Counted from the stretch's first letter, positions 26,793-36,446 are shown. The stretch is 64,000 nucleotides of DNA from Silicimonas sp. (GCA_022819605.1 JAJEGW010000080.1:1-64000); one strand, 5' to 3'. The notes: generated from the sequence alone by a model not told the origin. Numbers and translations are program-made.

Positions 26793-27572
26793 GTGCCAGA
26801 CGCAAGCACGCCCGTCATCGAAGTCAGCGACTTGCACAAGAGCTTCGGCACGCTTGAAGTCCTGCGTGGCGTCTCGATGGCTGCGCCCAAGGGCCATGTC
26901 GTTTCGCTGATCGGCTCTTCGGGATCAGGCAAGTCCACGCTGCTTCGCTGCATCAATCTCCTGGAGGACTGCCAGCAAGGCAGGATCATCTTTGAAGGCG
27001 AACCAATCTCCTGGCGCGGCGAAGGCGCAAACCGCAGTCCGGCAGACCGGGTTCAGGTCACGCGCATCCGCACGAACCTGTCAATGGTCTTCCAGCAGTT
27101 CAATCTTTGGGCTCATCTCACAATCCTCCAGAACGTCATGAAGGCACCCGTAGCCGTGCTCAAACGGAATCGTGCTGACGTGGAAGATGCGGCACGGCGC
27201 TATCTTGAGCGGGTCGGAATCGGCGACAAGTGCGACGCCTACCCGGCCCAACTTTCGGGCGGACAGCAACAAAGGGCCGCGATTGCACGCGCACTCTGCA
27301 TGGAGCCTCGAGCGCTTCTTTTTGACGAACCGACATCGGCGCTCGATCCTGAACTTGAGCAGGAAGTCGTGAAGGTCATCAAGTCGCTCGCCGAGGAGGG
27401 TCGGACCATGCTGCTTGTCACTCACGACATGACGATGGCGCGAGACGTATCCGACCACGTCCTGTTCCTGCATGAAGGCCGCATCGAGGAGGAAGGGTCG
27501 CCTGATGCCCTTTTCGACGCGCCGAGGACCGAACGGCTGCGCCAGTTCCTGAGTCACGTCCGGGCAGCCTGA
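26793..27572 (+). CDS. polar amino acid ABC transporter ATP-binding protein
   Basis: This 259-residue ATPase is of the HisP/GlnQ group. It has Walker A GSSGSGKST, signature LSGGQQQR, Walker B ALLFDEPTSALDPE and the H-loop LLVTHDMTMA. The insertion around residues 65-90 before VFQQFNLWAHLT is typical of histidine/lysine/arginine importers. The start codon is GTG. It is the first of four genes (ATPase, binding protein, two permeases) on the same strand. Confidence 0.93.
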   Translation: MPDASTPVIEVSDLHKSFGTLEVLRGVSMAAPKGHVVSLIGSSGSGKSTLLRCINLLEDCQQGRIIFEGEPISWRGEGANRSPADRVQVTRIRTNLSMVFQQFNLWAHLTILQNVMKAPVAVLKRNRADVEDAARRYLERVGIGDKCDAYPAQLSGGQQQRAAIARALCMEPRALLFDEPTSALDPELEQEVVKVIKSLAEEGRTMLLVTHDMTMARDVSDHVLFLHEGRIEEEGSPDALFDAPRTERLRQFLSHVRAA

Positions 27573-27616
27573 CAACGACACGGCAAGGAAACCAACATTG
27601 CAAAGGGAGACTCCAA

Positions 27617-28339
27617 ATGAAGAAACTCATCCTGACCATAGCGGCGCTCGCACTCGGTGCGGGACTTGCTCATGCCGGCAGCCATTCCGTCATACGCATG
27701 GGCACCGAGGGCGCCTACCCTCCATGGAACTTTCTCAACGACGCCGGTGAAGTGGACGGCTTCGAGCGCGAACTCGGCGATGAACTCTGCAGGCGCGCGG
27801 AACTCACCTGCGAATGGGTGACCAACGACTGGGATTCGATCATCCCCAACCTCGTCTCGGGGAACTACGACACGATCATCGCCGGCATGTCGATCACCGA
27901 CGAACGTGACCAGGTCATCGACTTCACTCAGAACTACAGCCAGCCGGATCCGTCTGCGTATCTCGCAATGTCCGACGACATCGACGTGGCAAGTGCCGTT
28001 CTCGCAGCGCAGACCAACACGATCCAGGCCGCCTTCATCGCCGAGATGGGGTGGACATTGGTGGAGTTCGCCACGCCCGAAGAGACCATCGCAGCCGTCA
28101 GGAACGGCGAGGCAGATGCGGTCCTGGCCGACAAGTCCTACCTCACGCCGATCGAGGCGGAGGACGCAGACCTCGTCTTCCTGGCAAGAAGCGAGCTCAT
28201 CGGCGGCGGCGTTGGCATGGGCATCCGGGAAAGCGACACCGAACTCAAGGAGAAGTTCAACAAGGCGATCCAGTCCATGAAGGACGATGGCTCGCTGAAT
28301 GCGCTGATCGTGAAATGGGAAATCGGCGAACCGTTCTGA
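27617..28339 (+). CDS. polar amino acid ABC transporter substrate-binding protein
   Basis: This 240-residue SBP_bac_3 protein has a signal peptide (MKKLILTIAALALGAGLAHA). The mature part starts with the family motif RMGTEGAYPPWNFLNDAGE, followed by DWDSIIPNLVSGNYDTIIAG and SITDERDQVIDFTQ, the residues that clamp the amino-acid backbone. The system resembles lysine/arginine/ornithine or histidine importers; ligand choice is inferred only from family. GGGAG lies about 8 bases before the ATG. A stem-loop downstream separates it from the permease genes. Confidence 0.9.
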   Translation: MKKLILTIAALALGAGLAHAGSHSVIRMGTEGAYPPWNFLNDAGEVDGFERELGDELCRRAELTCEWVTNDWDSIIPNLVSGNYDTIIAGMSITDERDQVIDFTQNYSQPDPSAYLAMSDDIDVASAVLAAQTNTIQAAFIAEMGWTLVEFATPEETIAAVRNGEADAVLADKSYLTPIEAEDADLVFLARSELIGGGVGMGIRESDTELKEKFNKAIQSMKDDGSLNALIVKWEIGEPF

Positions 28340-28353
28340 TCCGCAAGCCTTGC

Positions 28354-28387
28354 TGCACGCCCCGCCAAGAATCTGCCGGGGCGTGCA
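28354..28387 (+). other. intra-operon stem-loop after the binding-protein gene
   Basis: A perfect 11-bp inverted repeat (TGCACGCCCCG/CGGGGCGTGCA) with a 12-base loop lies 15 bases after the binding-protein stop. No U-run follows. Such elements commonly stabilise the binding-protein mRNA or attenuate read-through so that it is made in excess over the permeases. Confidence 0.6.
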
Positions 28388-28499
28388 AGCGTGATCCGGC
28401 TGGACGCACCGGGCCGGAACGGGCTCGGGTGCGATAGCGGGAGACGGGTCGATTTTCGGGTTTTGCGCCGATCCGACGACGCTCGACACCGCAAGGTGG

Positions 28500-29318
28500 A
28501 TGGCATGCTACCTGACGACGGGCAAGCATTTCGGGTTCTACTGGTCCTTCGTCACCGTCCTCGTTCTCCTGGCAGTCACCGCTCCCACCGCCTTGCTCTT
28601 CGGCTTCGGCGGCGCTTCGGCGGCCCGGAGCCAGTTCCTGCCGCTTCGCTGGTTCGGCACGACATACATCTCCATCGTGCGCGGTGTTCCGGACATCGCG
28701 TTCTTTCTCTTCTTCGTCATCGCGCTTGACCAGGGCTTCGAGTTCCTGCGTCACCAGTATCTGTGCCCGGACTGGACCGACAGGATCTGGCAGGGCAACG
28801 ATTTCGTCGTCTGCAGCGCGGCCAAGCTGCCGCTGGGCAACGCGCCGCAAAGGGTTCACGAAGTCTACGGTTTCTTTCTCGCCGTCCTGACTTTCGCGAT
28901 CGTCTTTGGCGCCTTCGCCGCGAACGTGCTCCACGGCGCGATGCAGGCGGTGCCGCGCGGCCAGATCGAGACGGCGGAAGCCTACGGCATGACGCGCCGC
29001 CAGGCCTTTTGGCACGTGCTCGTCCCGCAAATGTGGATCTACGCGTTGCCCGGCCTGTCCAATCTCTGGATGCTCCTGATCAAGGCGACGCCGCTGCTTT
29101 TCCTGCTGGGCGTTGAAGACATCGTCTATTGGGCGCGCGAGCTGGGCGGCACGAAACAGGCGCGCTTCTCCGACTACCCGCATGGCGACTGGCGGCTCTG
29201 GTACTTCCTTGCGCTGCTCGTGTTTTACCTTGCCTTCACCAGGCTTAGCGAAGTCGTCCTGTCGCGACTCACGCGCCGGCTCAGCCGCGGACAGGCCACG
29301 ATCGGGGCAACGGCATGA
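28500..29318 (+). CDS. polar amino acid ABC transporter permease (HisM/AotM type)
   Basis: This 272-residue permease has the first membrane span FVTVLVLLAVTAPTALLFGF, the HisMQ-type motif YISIVRGVPDIAFFLFFVIA, and the coupling loop ETAEAYGMTRRQAFWHVLVP. The middle insertion with two cysteines is a feature seen in some alphaproteobacterial HisM-like proteins. Family-like sequence (FCADPTTLDTARW) continues in frame before ATG 28500 but offers no standard start codon after the TGA at 28392, so the true start may be a rare codon or this N-terminal part has been lost. The stop overlaps the next permease (ATGA). Confidence 0.85.
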   Translation: MACYLTTGKHFGFYWSFVTVLVLLAVTAPTALLFGFGGASAARSQFLPLRWFGTTYISIVRGVPDIAFFLFFVIALDQGFEFLRHQYLCPDWTDRIWQGNDFVVCSAAKLPLGNAPQRVHEVYGFFLAVLTFAIVFGAFAANVLHGAMQAVPRGQIETAEAYGMTRRQAFWHVLVPQMWIYALPGLSNLWMLLIKATPLLFLLGVEDIVYWARELGGTKQARFSDYPHGDWRLWYFLALLVFYLAFTRLSEVVLSRLTRRLSRGQATIGATA

Positions 29319-30118
29319 GCTGCTTGCAAACCGTCCAGGACTACGGCCTGCGCGCGATCGGCATCGGCGAGCGCCTCCTGCCGCGCGAAGGCTTCGATCT
29401 GTGCCAGCAATTCACCCTGATCGGTTCGGGGCTCATCTGGAACGTCTACTTCGGCCTTCTCGCATTGCTTGTCGGCTTTTTCATCGCCAACGCGGTCGCG
29501 CTGTGCAAGGCATCTTCCAATCCCTTGATCAGGAAGCCTGCCGAGTGGTTCATCCTCGTCTTTCGCGGCTCGCCGCTCTTCATCCAGTTCTTCCTGGCCT
29601 ATTTCGTCTTCCTGCGCATCAAGCAGGCGGGCTACATGCCCTGGCTCACGTCCGCGCAGGCGGGCGCCCTGATCGTTCTCGTACTGAACACCGCCGCCTA
29701 CTCTGGGGAGATCTTCTTTGGCGCTTTGCGCACGGTGCCTCGCGGCGAGGTCGAGGCGGCGGATGCCTACGGCTTCACCGGGTGGAAGAGGTTTGTTTCC
29801 ATCATCTGGCCGACGACCATGAGGCTCGCATGGCCAGCCTACACCAACGAGGCCATTTTCCTCTTCCACGCTACGACTCTGGTCTTCTTTTCCGGCTTCC
29901 CGACCTGGAGACAGCAGGGCGACGCCCTCTACTACGCGAACTATTTTGCAGACAAGACGTTCAACCCGTTCATTCCCTACCCGATCGTCGCCTTCTACTT
30001 CATCCTGTTGACCCTGGCGCTGATCGGATCATTCGGCCTTGTCAACAGGCGGCTCAATCGCCACCTGCCGCAAGAGCGGCGCACAAGGTTGAAAATCCGC
30101 CCCAACATCATCCGGTAA
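29315..30118 (+). CDS. polar amino acid ABC transporter permease (HisQ/AotQ type)
   Basis: This 267-residue permease starts at the ATGA overlap with the previous gene. It shows LIGSGLIWNVYFGLLALLVG, the FRGSPLFIQFFLAYFVF motif, LNTAAYSGEIFFGALRTVPR and the coupling segment EAADAYGFTGWKRFVSIIWP. It forms the transmembrane heterodimer with the preceding protein. A 135-base gap follows before pyrF. Confidence 0.92.
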   Translation: MSCLQTVQDYGLRAIGIGERLLPREGFDLCQQFTLIGSGLIWNVYFGLLALLVGFFIANAVALCKASSNPLIRKPAEWFILVFRGSPLFIQFFLAYFVFLRIKQAGYMPWLTSAQAGALIVLVLNTAAYSGEIFFGALRTVPRGEVEAADAYGFTGWKRFVSIIWPTTMRLAWPAYTNEAIFLFHATTLVFFSGFPTWRQQGDALYYANYFADKTFNPFIPYPIVAFYFILLTLALIGSFGLVNRRLNRHLPQERRTRLKIRPNIIR

Positions 30119-30253
30119 CGCAAACGGCGCCTCGGCGAGCCCGGTCCCGGCACAGCCCGGTCTGTTTTCAGTCCGATGCACGCAGAAAGGGACTGCGTGC
30201 AGTTGGCGCAGGCGATGCTTGCCCTCGGCGCAGGAAGCATCTAGGCGGCACCC

Positions 30254-30958
30254 ATGATCCAGTCTGATGATCGCCAGATTGTCGCGCTTGACGTTCCGAA
30301 CGCACTCGCGGGCCTTGATCTCGCGGCGCGTCTTGGCGACAGCGTGTCCTTCTACAAGATCGGGCTTGGAATGCTTACAGGCGGCGGTTTCGCGCTGGCA
30401 AGCGAGCTCAAGCAGGATCATGGCAAGCGCATCTTCCTGGACATGAAGCTCTTCGACATAGGCGCTACGATCGAGGCTGCCACGCGCGGCCTTGCCCGAT
30501 CCGAAATCGATTTCCTGACCGTCCATGGAGATCCGCACGTGGTACGCGCCGCCTGCGAAGGCGCGGCTGACTCCCCAATGAATGTCCTGGCGGTCACGTT
30601 CCTCACATCGCTCGACCGAAGCGATCTTGATGCAGCCCAGACGAAGCCGGGAGAGATTGCCGATCTCGTGGCCGAACGGGCCGCACGGGCATTCGAGGCA
30701 GGAGCCGACGGCGTCATTGCCTCGCCGCTTGAAGTCCGAGCAATCCGCGCGTTGCCTGAATCCAGGGGCAAGCTGATCGTCACGCCCGGCGTGCGGCCGA
30801 GCGGTACGGATCCCGGTGACCAGAAACGGACCGCGACTCCGGCAGATGCCATCCGTGACGGTGCCGACCACGTGGTCATTGGCCGCCCCATCCATCGTGC
30901 AACGGATCCCTTGAAGGCAGTGCGCGACATCGTCGCTTCGATCAGGGACCTGGACTGA
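30254..30958 (+). CDS. pyrF: orotidine 5'-phosphate decarboxylase
   Basis: This 234-residue class I OMP decarboxylase converts OMP to UMP in pyrimidine synthesis. The catalytic Asp-Lys-Asp array is in IFLDMKLFDIGATIEAAT, and the phosphate-binding motif is in LIVTPGVRPSG and VIGRPIHRATDP. The N terminus IVALDVPNALAGLDLAARLG is typical. It stands alone between the amino-acid importer and the convergent FAD oxidase gene. This is a core gene in a mixed neighbourhood. Confidence 0.95.
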   Translation: MIQSDDRQIVALDVPNALAGLDLAARLGDSVSFYKIGLGMLTGGGFALASELKQDHGKRIFLDMKLFDIGATIEAATRGLARSEIDFLTVHGDPHVVRAACEGAADSPMNVLAVTFLTSLDRSDLDAAQTKPGEIADLVAERAARAFEAGADGVIASPLEVRAIRALPESRGKLIVTPGVRPSGTDPGDQKRTATPADAIRDGADHVVIGRPIHRATDPLKAVRDIVASIRDLD

Positions 30959-31042
30959 TTGCGGAGGCATCGCTGCGTCTCCTGCGAAGAGAGCCGCGGA
31001 TCGCTCTGGCTCAACCGTTCGCCACGGGCCAATTGCGCGTCT

Positions 31043-32110
31043 TCAGCTTGTGAAGCGCGACGGCAGGAGGGAGCAAACCACGTCGGCAGGCAATGATGGC
31101 GTTCTGTCGAGCACGAGGTCGGCCAGAAGCGCCGCTGCGGCAGGTGCGGTCTGGAATCCGAAGCCTCCCTGGCCTGCCATCCAGAAGAAACCCGGATGGC
31201 CGGGCGCTTCGCCAATGACGAGCGCGCGATCCGGCGCGAAGGTCCTGAGACCCGCCCAGTTGGTTTCCAAGCGCACCACCGGCTCGGTCACGTATGGCTC
31301 GTAGCGCGCCAGGCCTTCGGCCAGCACCATGTCGTCCGCCCATGCATCCATCGGATCCATCGGGTGCTCCTCGGCTGCCGAGACGATCCAGCCACCCGCA
31401 TCGGGCTTTGCGTACCAGGTTTCGCCCGGACCGGTCAGCAATGGCCAGTTCCTGACATCGTGCCCGCCCGGCGCTGGCAGCCGCGCAACTGACCGCCGAT
31501 AGGGTTGCAATCCGATCCGCGCGACACCTGCGATGGCCGCGACTTCGTCGGCCCAAGCCCCGGCAGCATTGATCACGATGTCGGCCACTATCTCCTCGTC
31601 CCCGACAGAAAGATGCCAGCAGTCGGCAAGCTCGATCTTGGTGACGCCGGCCCCGACTCGTATGGTGGCGCCGTGTCGTCGCGCTTCTGACGCCATGGCT
31701 TGCAAGAGTCGGTTCGTATCGATGTCCTGCGCATTTTCGGAATACGCGGCCCGCACGATGTCGCGAGACAGGATCGGCACCTGCGAATGCGCCTCCCACA
31801 CGGGGATTTCAGCAAGACCCAGTGCGGCCATGTCAGCCTCGAACGCATCCGCGTCGTCCCGAAACGCAACTGCCATGAGGCCCCGTGGAGACAAGGCGTC
31901 GAGTGACTCGTGAACCGGGCGCGACGCCTGATTCAGGGTGCAAACGACGCCGTTCCCGTAGTTCTCGATGAACATCGCCGCAGAACGCCCGCTCGCGTGG
32001 TAGCCAAGCGCGGTCTCGCGTTCCAGCACCAGAACGCAGGTCGACGGCGCCAGTGCCGCAGCAGCAGCAAGTCCTGCAATTCCGCCACCGATTATGATGA
32101 CGCGTGTCAC
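31043..32110 (-). CDS. FAD-dependent amine/amino-acid oxidase (DadA/DauA type)
   Basis: This 355-residue DAO-family flavoprotein has the FAD motif VIIIGGGIAGLAAAAALA, the loop YHASGRSAAMF, INAAGAWADEV, and the C-terminal GFFWMAGQGGFGFQTAPAAA. It resembles D-arginine dehydrogenase and glycine oxidase relatives, with no signal or membrane segment. The GTG start at 32110 overlaps the aldo/keto reductase stop (GTGA), and it is the last gene of the BMP importer run. A role in oxidising an imported amine or D-amino acid is plausible. The exact substrate is unknown. Confidence 0.82.
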   Translation of the reverse strand: MTRVIIIGGGIAGLAAAAALAPSTCVLVLERETALGYHASGRSAAMFIENYGNGVVCTLNQASRPVHESLDALSPRGLMAVAFRDDADAFEADMAALGLAEIPVWEAHSQVPILSRDIVRAAYSENAQDIDTNRLLQAMASEARRHGATIRVGAGVTKIELADCWHLSVGDEEIVADIVINAAGAWADEVAAIAGVARIGLQPYRRSVARLPAPGGHDVRNWPLLTGPGETWYAKPDAGGWIVSAAEEHPMDPMDAWADDMVLAEGLARYEPYVTEPVVRLETNWAGLRTFAPDRALVIGEAPGHPGFFWMAGQGGFGFQTAPAAAALLADLVLDRTPSLPADVVCSLLPSRFTS

Positions 32111-33036
32111 GCTTCCTCCAGCCGGTCGGTCGCGGGAGGAGGCGTGGGCGACAGCGCCGACAGGCGGGCATGAAGTGCATCATCGATCTCGAGATCGATG
32201 GCCGCAAGGGACGGCGCAAGCTGCTCAGTCGACTTTGCCGAGACGATGGGACCACATACGCCCGGATGCCGCGCGACCCATGCCACCGCGAGGGTCGCCG
32301 GGGCCACGTCGACCTCCTCCGCGATCTTGACTAGGCGCGCTACTGATTTGTGCATCCACTCGAACCCGTAGCGAGTGGCATACATGTCACTGGTAGTGAG
32401 ACGGCCGGTCCCTCCGGAAGCGTATTTCCCGGTCAGGAGACCGCCGCCGAGCGGAGAATAGGGGCAGGCAGCCAGTCCCTCCGCAATTGCCATGGGAAGA
32501 AGCTCGACTTCCGCCTGCCGCTTCACCAGGTTGTACATCGGCTGAAGGAACTGGATCTCGACACCAAGCCCGCGTGCGACGTCTCGCGCCTTCATTACCT
32601 GCCACGCGGCATAATTGGATACGCCAAAGGCGCGCACCGAACCGTCTTCAATGTACACGCCAAGCGTCTCGAATGTCTCTTCGAGCGGCGTTTCCCCATC
32701 CCAGCGGTGGAGATACAGGAGATCGACGGTCTCCAGGCCAAGCCGCCTTCGGCTCGCGCCAAATTCCTCTTCGATCCGCGACCGGCATGCACCGTGATAC
32801 CCGCATTTCGTGGCGATGAAGACGTCATCCCGCTCCGATGCGAGAAGCCGTCCGGAAATTTCCTCGGAACGGCCTTCGGAATAGAGAAACGCCGTGTCGA
32901 AGAAGTTGATGCCCGCCGCCCGGCAGGCCGCATACATCTCCGCAGAGGCGGTTTCGTCCGCGGCACCGCCGAACTGCATCGTGCCGAAGCTGAACTTCGA
33001 CAGGGCCTGCCCCGAAATCGTTTTCAAGTCCGGCAT
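32107..33036 (-). CDS. aldo/keto reductase
   Basis: This 309-residue AKR has the catalytic tetrad visible as DTAFLYSEGRSEE (Asp, Tyr), FIATKCGYH (Lys) and DLLYLHRWD (His), plus the C-terminal AWVARHPGVCGPIVSAKS cofactor segment. It reduces an aldehyde or ketone with NADPH. ATG 33036 is where similarity begins (LKTISGQALSKFSFGTMQFG); the frame is open to 33087. It lies between the BMP binding-protein gene and the FAD oxidase gene, with which it overlaps by four bases. Confidence 0.87.
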   Translation of the reverse strand: MPDLKTISGQALSKFSFGTMQFGGAADETASAEMYAACRAAGINFFDTAFLYSEGRSEEISGRLLASERDDVFIATKCGYHGACRSRIEEEFGASRRRLGLETVDLLYLHRWDGETPLEETFETLGVYIEDGSVRAFGVSNYAAWQVMKARDVARGLGVEIQFLQPMYNLVKRQAEVELLPMAIAEGLAACPYSPLGGGLLTGKYASGGTGRLTTSDMYATRYGFEWMHKSVARLVKIAEEVDVAPATLAVAWVARHPGVCGPIVSAKSTEQLAPSLAAIDLEIDDALHARLSALSPTPPPATDRLEEA

Positions 33037-33153
33037 CGGTTCAGTTCGATTCCGCTCCTGAAGACCCCGGGCTCGAGAAAGATGCACATGGGCGGAAGGA
33101 TTCGACGCGGCGCTCCGGCGAGCTTGCTGGCGCGCCGCGTCGAACGAGCGCGA

Positions 33154-34233
33154 TCAATTGGGAATTTCGCCCGTGATCCCCTCGACGTAGAAGTTCATGC
33201 CCACCAGCGTTCCGTCATCGGCGGTCTCGCCTTCAGCCAGCCACGGCGATCCGTCCTGCTTGTTCAGCGGACCGGTGAACGCATGATACTCTCCGCTTCC
33301 GATCGCATCGCGCAGAGCTTCGGCTTCAGCCTTGACGTCTGCGGGCACGGCGTCGGTGATTTCGCCGATCTCGACCATGCCGGGGCCGATGCCGTCCCAG
33401 GTGTCAACGCTCTCCCAAGTGCCGTCCATCACGGCCTGCACCCTTGCGATGTAGTACGGCGCCCAGTTGTCGATGATCGAACTCACGCGCGGCAGCGGAG
33501 CGTATTCCGACATGTCAGAGGCCTGACCGAAGGAGATCACGCCCGCTTCGGCAGCCGCTGCCTGCGGCGCGGTCGAATCCGTGTGCTGCAAGACAACGTC
33601 CACGCCGTTGTCGATCAGAGCCTTCGCGGCATCCGCCTCTTTCGGAGGATCGAACCAAGTATATACCCAGATCACGCTGATCTCCACATCGGGGTTTGCC
33701 TTCTTGGCATGGATGTATGCCGAGTTGATGCCCCGAATGACCTCCGGGATCGGGAAGGACGCGATGTAGCCGATCTTGTTGGTCTTCGTCATCTTGCCCG
33801 CGATAAGGCCCTGCACCGCACGTCCCTCGTAGAATCGTGCGGAGTAGGTGCTGACATTGTCGGCGCGCTTGTAGCCGGTTGCGTGCTCGAACTTCACGTC
33901 CGGGAAATTGGCCGCCACGTTGATCGTCGGATCCATGTACCCGAACGAGGTCGTGAAAATGATGTCCGCGCCCTGAAGCGCCATCTGGGTCATTGCCCGC
34001 TCGGCATCAGCGCCTTCGGGCACGCTCTCCTGATAGACGGTCTCGACCTTGTCGCCAAAGTGCTCCTCCACGGCTAGCAGGCCCTGGTGGTGTTCATAGG
34101 TCCACCCGCCGTCTCCGATCGGTCCGACATAGACGAATCCGGCCTTGACCGGCCCGTCGCCATGGCTCCCGCTGAAAGCCGGCAGGCCCATTGACATTGC
34201 GGCCGCAGCCGCCAGAAGTACAATTTTCATCAT
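33154..34233 (-). CDS. BMP-family ABC transporter substrate-binding protein
   Basis: This 359-residue binding protein of the BMP/PnrA-like basic membrane protein family has a signal peptide (about residues 3-20, KIVLLAAAAAMSMGLPAFSG). The mature start is KAGFVYVGPIGDGGWTYEHH; QGADIIFTTSFGYMDP and NKIGYIASFPIPEVIRGINS are typical of the fold. No lipobox cysteine is present, so it is a soluble periplasmic protein. GGGGG lies just upstream of ATG 34233. Relatives bind nucleosides or purines. It follows the permease and ATPase genes of the same importer. Confidence 0.9.
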   Translation of the reverse strand: MMKIVLLAAAAAMSMGLPAFSGSHGDGPVKAGFVYVGPIGDGGWTYEHHQGLLAVEEHFGDKVETVYQESVPEGADAERAMTQMALQGADIIFTTSFGYMDPTINVAANFPDVKFEHATGYKRADNVSTYSARFYEGRAVQGLIAGKMTKTNKIGYIASFPIPEVIRGINSAYIHAKKANPDVEISVIWVYTWFDPPKEADAAKALIDNGVDVVLQHTDSTAPQAAAAEAGVISFGQASDMSEYAPLPRVSSIIDNWAPYYIARVQAVMDGTWESVDTWDGIGPGMVEIGEITDAVPADVKAEAEALRDAIGSGEYHAFTGPLNKQDGSPWLAEGETADDGTLVGMNFYVEGITGEIPN

Positions 34234-34267
34234 GCTTTCCCCCAGTTTGTTGATGCAAGGACTCCTC

Positions 34268-35203
34268 TCAGCCCGAAGCGTGGAACGTGCGCCCGAGCGA
34301 ATTCGGCGCATTGACCTGTGCACGCCTTTTGTCGGACGAAATGACGACCAGCACAAGGATGGTAATCAGGTAGGGCGACATCGACAAGAGTTCGACGGGA
34401 ATTGCTATCCCTGCCGCCTGCAGGTTCAGCTGCAGAACGCTTACGCCGCCGAAGAGATAGGCGCCGAGCAGGACTCGCCACGCCCGCCAGGAACCGAAGA
34501 CCACGATCGCCAGCGCGATCCAGCCCCGCCCTGCCGTCATGCCCTCCGTCCATTGCGGCACGATCACAAGGCTCAGGCAAGCCCCGCCCAGCCCTGCCAG
34601 CGCGCCGCCGAATGCGATCGCCGCAAGCCTTGTGCCCAGCACCGAGTAGCCAAGCGCGTGCGCCGCTTCATGGCTTTCGCCCACTGCACGGAGAATGAGG
34701 CCGGAGCGGGTGGATCTCAGGTACCACCAGACGCCGACCACCAGTGCCAGGGACAAGTAGACTAGGGCATGCTGGCTGAACAGGACCGGTCCCAAGATCG
34801 GGAGTTCCGAAAGAACGGGAAGCTCCAGTCTCGGCGATGCAGGAGGGCGAATGCCCACATAGCCTTGCCCCATCAGCGAAGAAATCCCGAGCCCGAACAG
34901 CGTGAGCCCCAGCCCGGTGGCCACCTGATTTGACAGGAGAACCTGAGTCAGCACGCCAAACAGAAGCGCAAGCACGGCGGCAGCGGCGGCGGCGGCCAGG
35001 AATCCCAAGGCGGGCGAACCGCTTTCGACCGCTGCAATGAAGCCGGAGACCGCACCAACGATCATCATGCCCTCGACGCCCAGGTTCAGTACGCCGGATT
35101 TCTCGACCACGAGTTCGCCCATGGCCGCCAGCAAGATGGGCGTTGACGCCAGCAACAGCGCCGCGATCAGCAGGACGGGGTTGATTGAGCCCAGATCCAT
35201 CAT
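34268..35203 (-). CDS. BMP-type ABC transporter permease (second subunit)
   Basis: This 311-residue permease of the BPD_transp_2 family has LVVEKSGVLNLGVEGMMIVG, the signature loop of nucleoside/sugar-type importers, near residue 35, and about eight to ten membrane spans. ATG 35203 has GGGGAGG upstream; an in-frame start at 35257 lacks such a site. It pairs with the permease encoded at 35361-36446. Confidence 0.9.
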   Translation of the reverse strand: MMDLGSINPVLLIAALLLASTPILLAAMGELVVEKSGVLNLGVEGMMIVGAVSGFIAAVESGSPALGFLAAAAAAAVLALLFGVLTQVLLSNQVATGLGLTLFGLGISSLMGQGYVGIRPPASPRLELPVLSELPILGPVLFSQHALVYLSLALVVGVWWYLRSTRSGLILRAVGESHEAAHALGYSVLGTRLAAIAFGGALAGLGGACLSLVIVPQWTEGMTAGRGWIALAIVVFGSWRAWRVLLGAYLFGGVSVLQLNLQAAGIAIPVELLSMSPYLITILVLVVISSDKRRAQVNAPNSLGRTFHASG

Positions 35204-35360
35204 GGCGCCTCCCCACCCGGCCGCGCAACGCGGCTCACCGGCCGTGCGCGCCTCCAATGATCAGGACCGGACGGCGACCGAGTGCGTGTCGTCGCAAGAT
35301 GGCGAGGTTCTCGCGGCAAGGCCAATTGGCGAATATCTGACCGGCCGGTCCCGACGTCGA

Positions 35361-36446
35361 TCATGCCCGTGCCCTCGCGTCGATCCTGACACGGTAGTTC
35401 GTCATCACGTCGAGGGCCAGGAGGAAGAACAGGAGCATTCCCTGAAACGCCTGGATTGCCGCCGCAGGAACGCCCAGCGTGGCCTGAGCCGCCTCTCCGC
35501 CTATGTAGGTCAGGGCCATCAAGAATCCTGCAAGCAGGATGCCGACCGGATGCAGCCGCCCGAGAAATGCCACGATGATCGCCGTGAACCCGTATCCCAC
35601 GTTGAAGTCGATATTGATCTGACCGGCGGGGCCGGCAACCTCGAAGAGCCCTGCAAACCCGGCCAGCGCTCCGGACACGCCCAGGCAGGTCAGCACCAGC
35701 AACCCCGGGTTCACGCCTGCGAACCTGGCAGCACGCGGGCTCGCACCTGCAAGACGGATGTTGAACCCAAGGATGTGACGGGACAGCAGAACATGGCCCA
35801 GAATGACCGCGATGAATGCGGCAACGACGCCCCAGTGCATGCCCGACCCGGCAATCAACTCATGGTTCGCCGCGGCATCATAATGCCTGAGGTTGCGTGA
35901 TCCGGGAAATCCGGCCCCTTCCGGACTCCTCAGGGGACCAAGTGCCATCCAGGCCAATATCTGCTCGGCCACATATACAAGCAGAAGCGAGACCAGGATC
36001 TCGTTCGTGTTGAAACGTGTCCGGAGAATGCCGGGAATCATCGCCCAAAGGAATCCCCCGAGGCCGCCCGCAAGCACCATCAACGGAAAGACCAGCCATC
36101 GCGCCTCCGTCGGGTAGAAGGCCAGCCCGACCGCAGCCCCGCAGATCGCTCCCATGATGTACTGGCCTTCCGCTCCGATGTTCCAGACTCCTGCGCGAAA
36201 GCCGAGCGAAAGCCCGATCGCGATCAGGATCAGGGGACCAGCCTTCACCAGCAACTGTCCCCGATAGTAGAATGCGAACTCGCCGAGAATCGGATCCCAG
36301 AATATCGTTCGGATTACGAGCAGCGGATCCTTGCCAAGGAACGCGAACAGCAGTCCCCCCGCCACCATCGTCGCCAGTACCGCTAGCAGCGGCGTCGCCC
36401 ATGCCCAGGCGCGGGACGGCGCGGGACGTCGCTCCAGCCGGATCAC
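35361..36446 (-). CDS. BMP-type ABC transporter permease (first subunit)
   Basis: This 361-residue BPD_transp_2 permease has LSLGFRAGVWNIGAEGQYIM, the counterpart of the NLGVEG loop in its partner, and NTNEILVSLLLVYVAEQIL. GTG 36446 overlaps the ATPase stop by four bases. The size matches YufP/NupB-like nucleoside importers. A 157-base gap precedes the second permease. Confidence 0.9.
   Translation of the reverse strand: MIRLERRPAPSRAWAWATPLLAVLATMVAGGLLFAFLGKDPLLVIRTIFWDPILGEFAFYYRGQLLVKAGPLILIAIGLSLGFRAGVWNIGAEGQYIMGAICGAAVGLAFYPTEARWLVFPLMVLAGGLGGFLWAMIPGILRTRFNTNEILVSLLLVYVAEQILAWMALGPLRSPEGAGFPGSRNLRHYDAAANHELIAGSGMHWGVVAAFIAVILGHVLLSRHILGFNIRLAGASPRAARFAGVNPGLLVLTCLGVSGALAGFAGLFEVAGPAGQINIDFNVGYGFTAIIVAFLGRLHPVGILLAGFLMALTYIGGEAAQATLGVPAAAIQAFQGMLLFFLLALDVMTNYRVRIDARARA

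Noticed and set aside
32350..34077. 575-codon open frame on the + strand
   Set aside because: It is antisense to the aldo/keto reductase and BMP genes, both with clear motifs. No recognisable domain appears in the antisense product.
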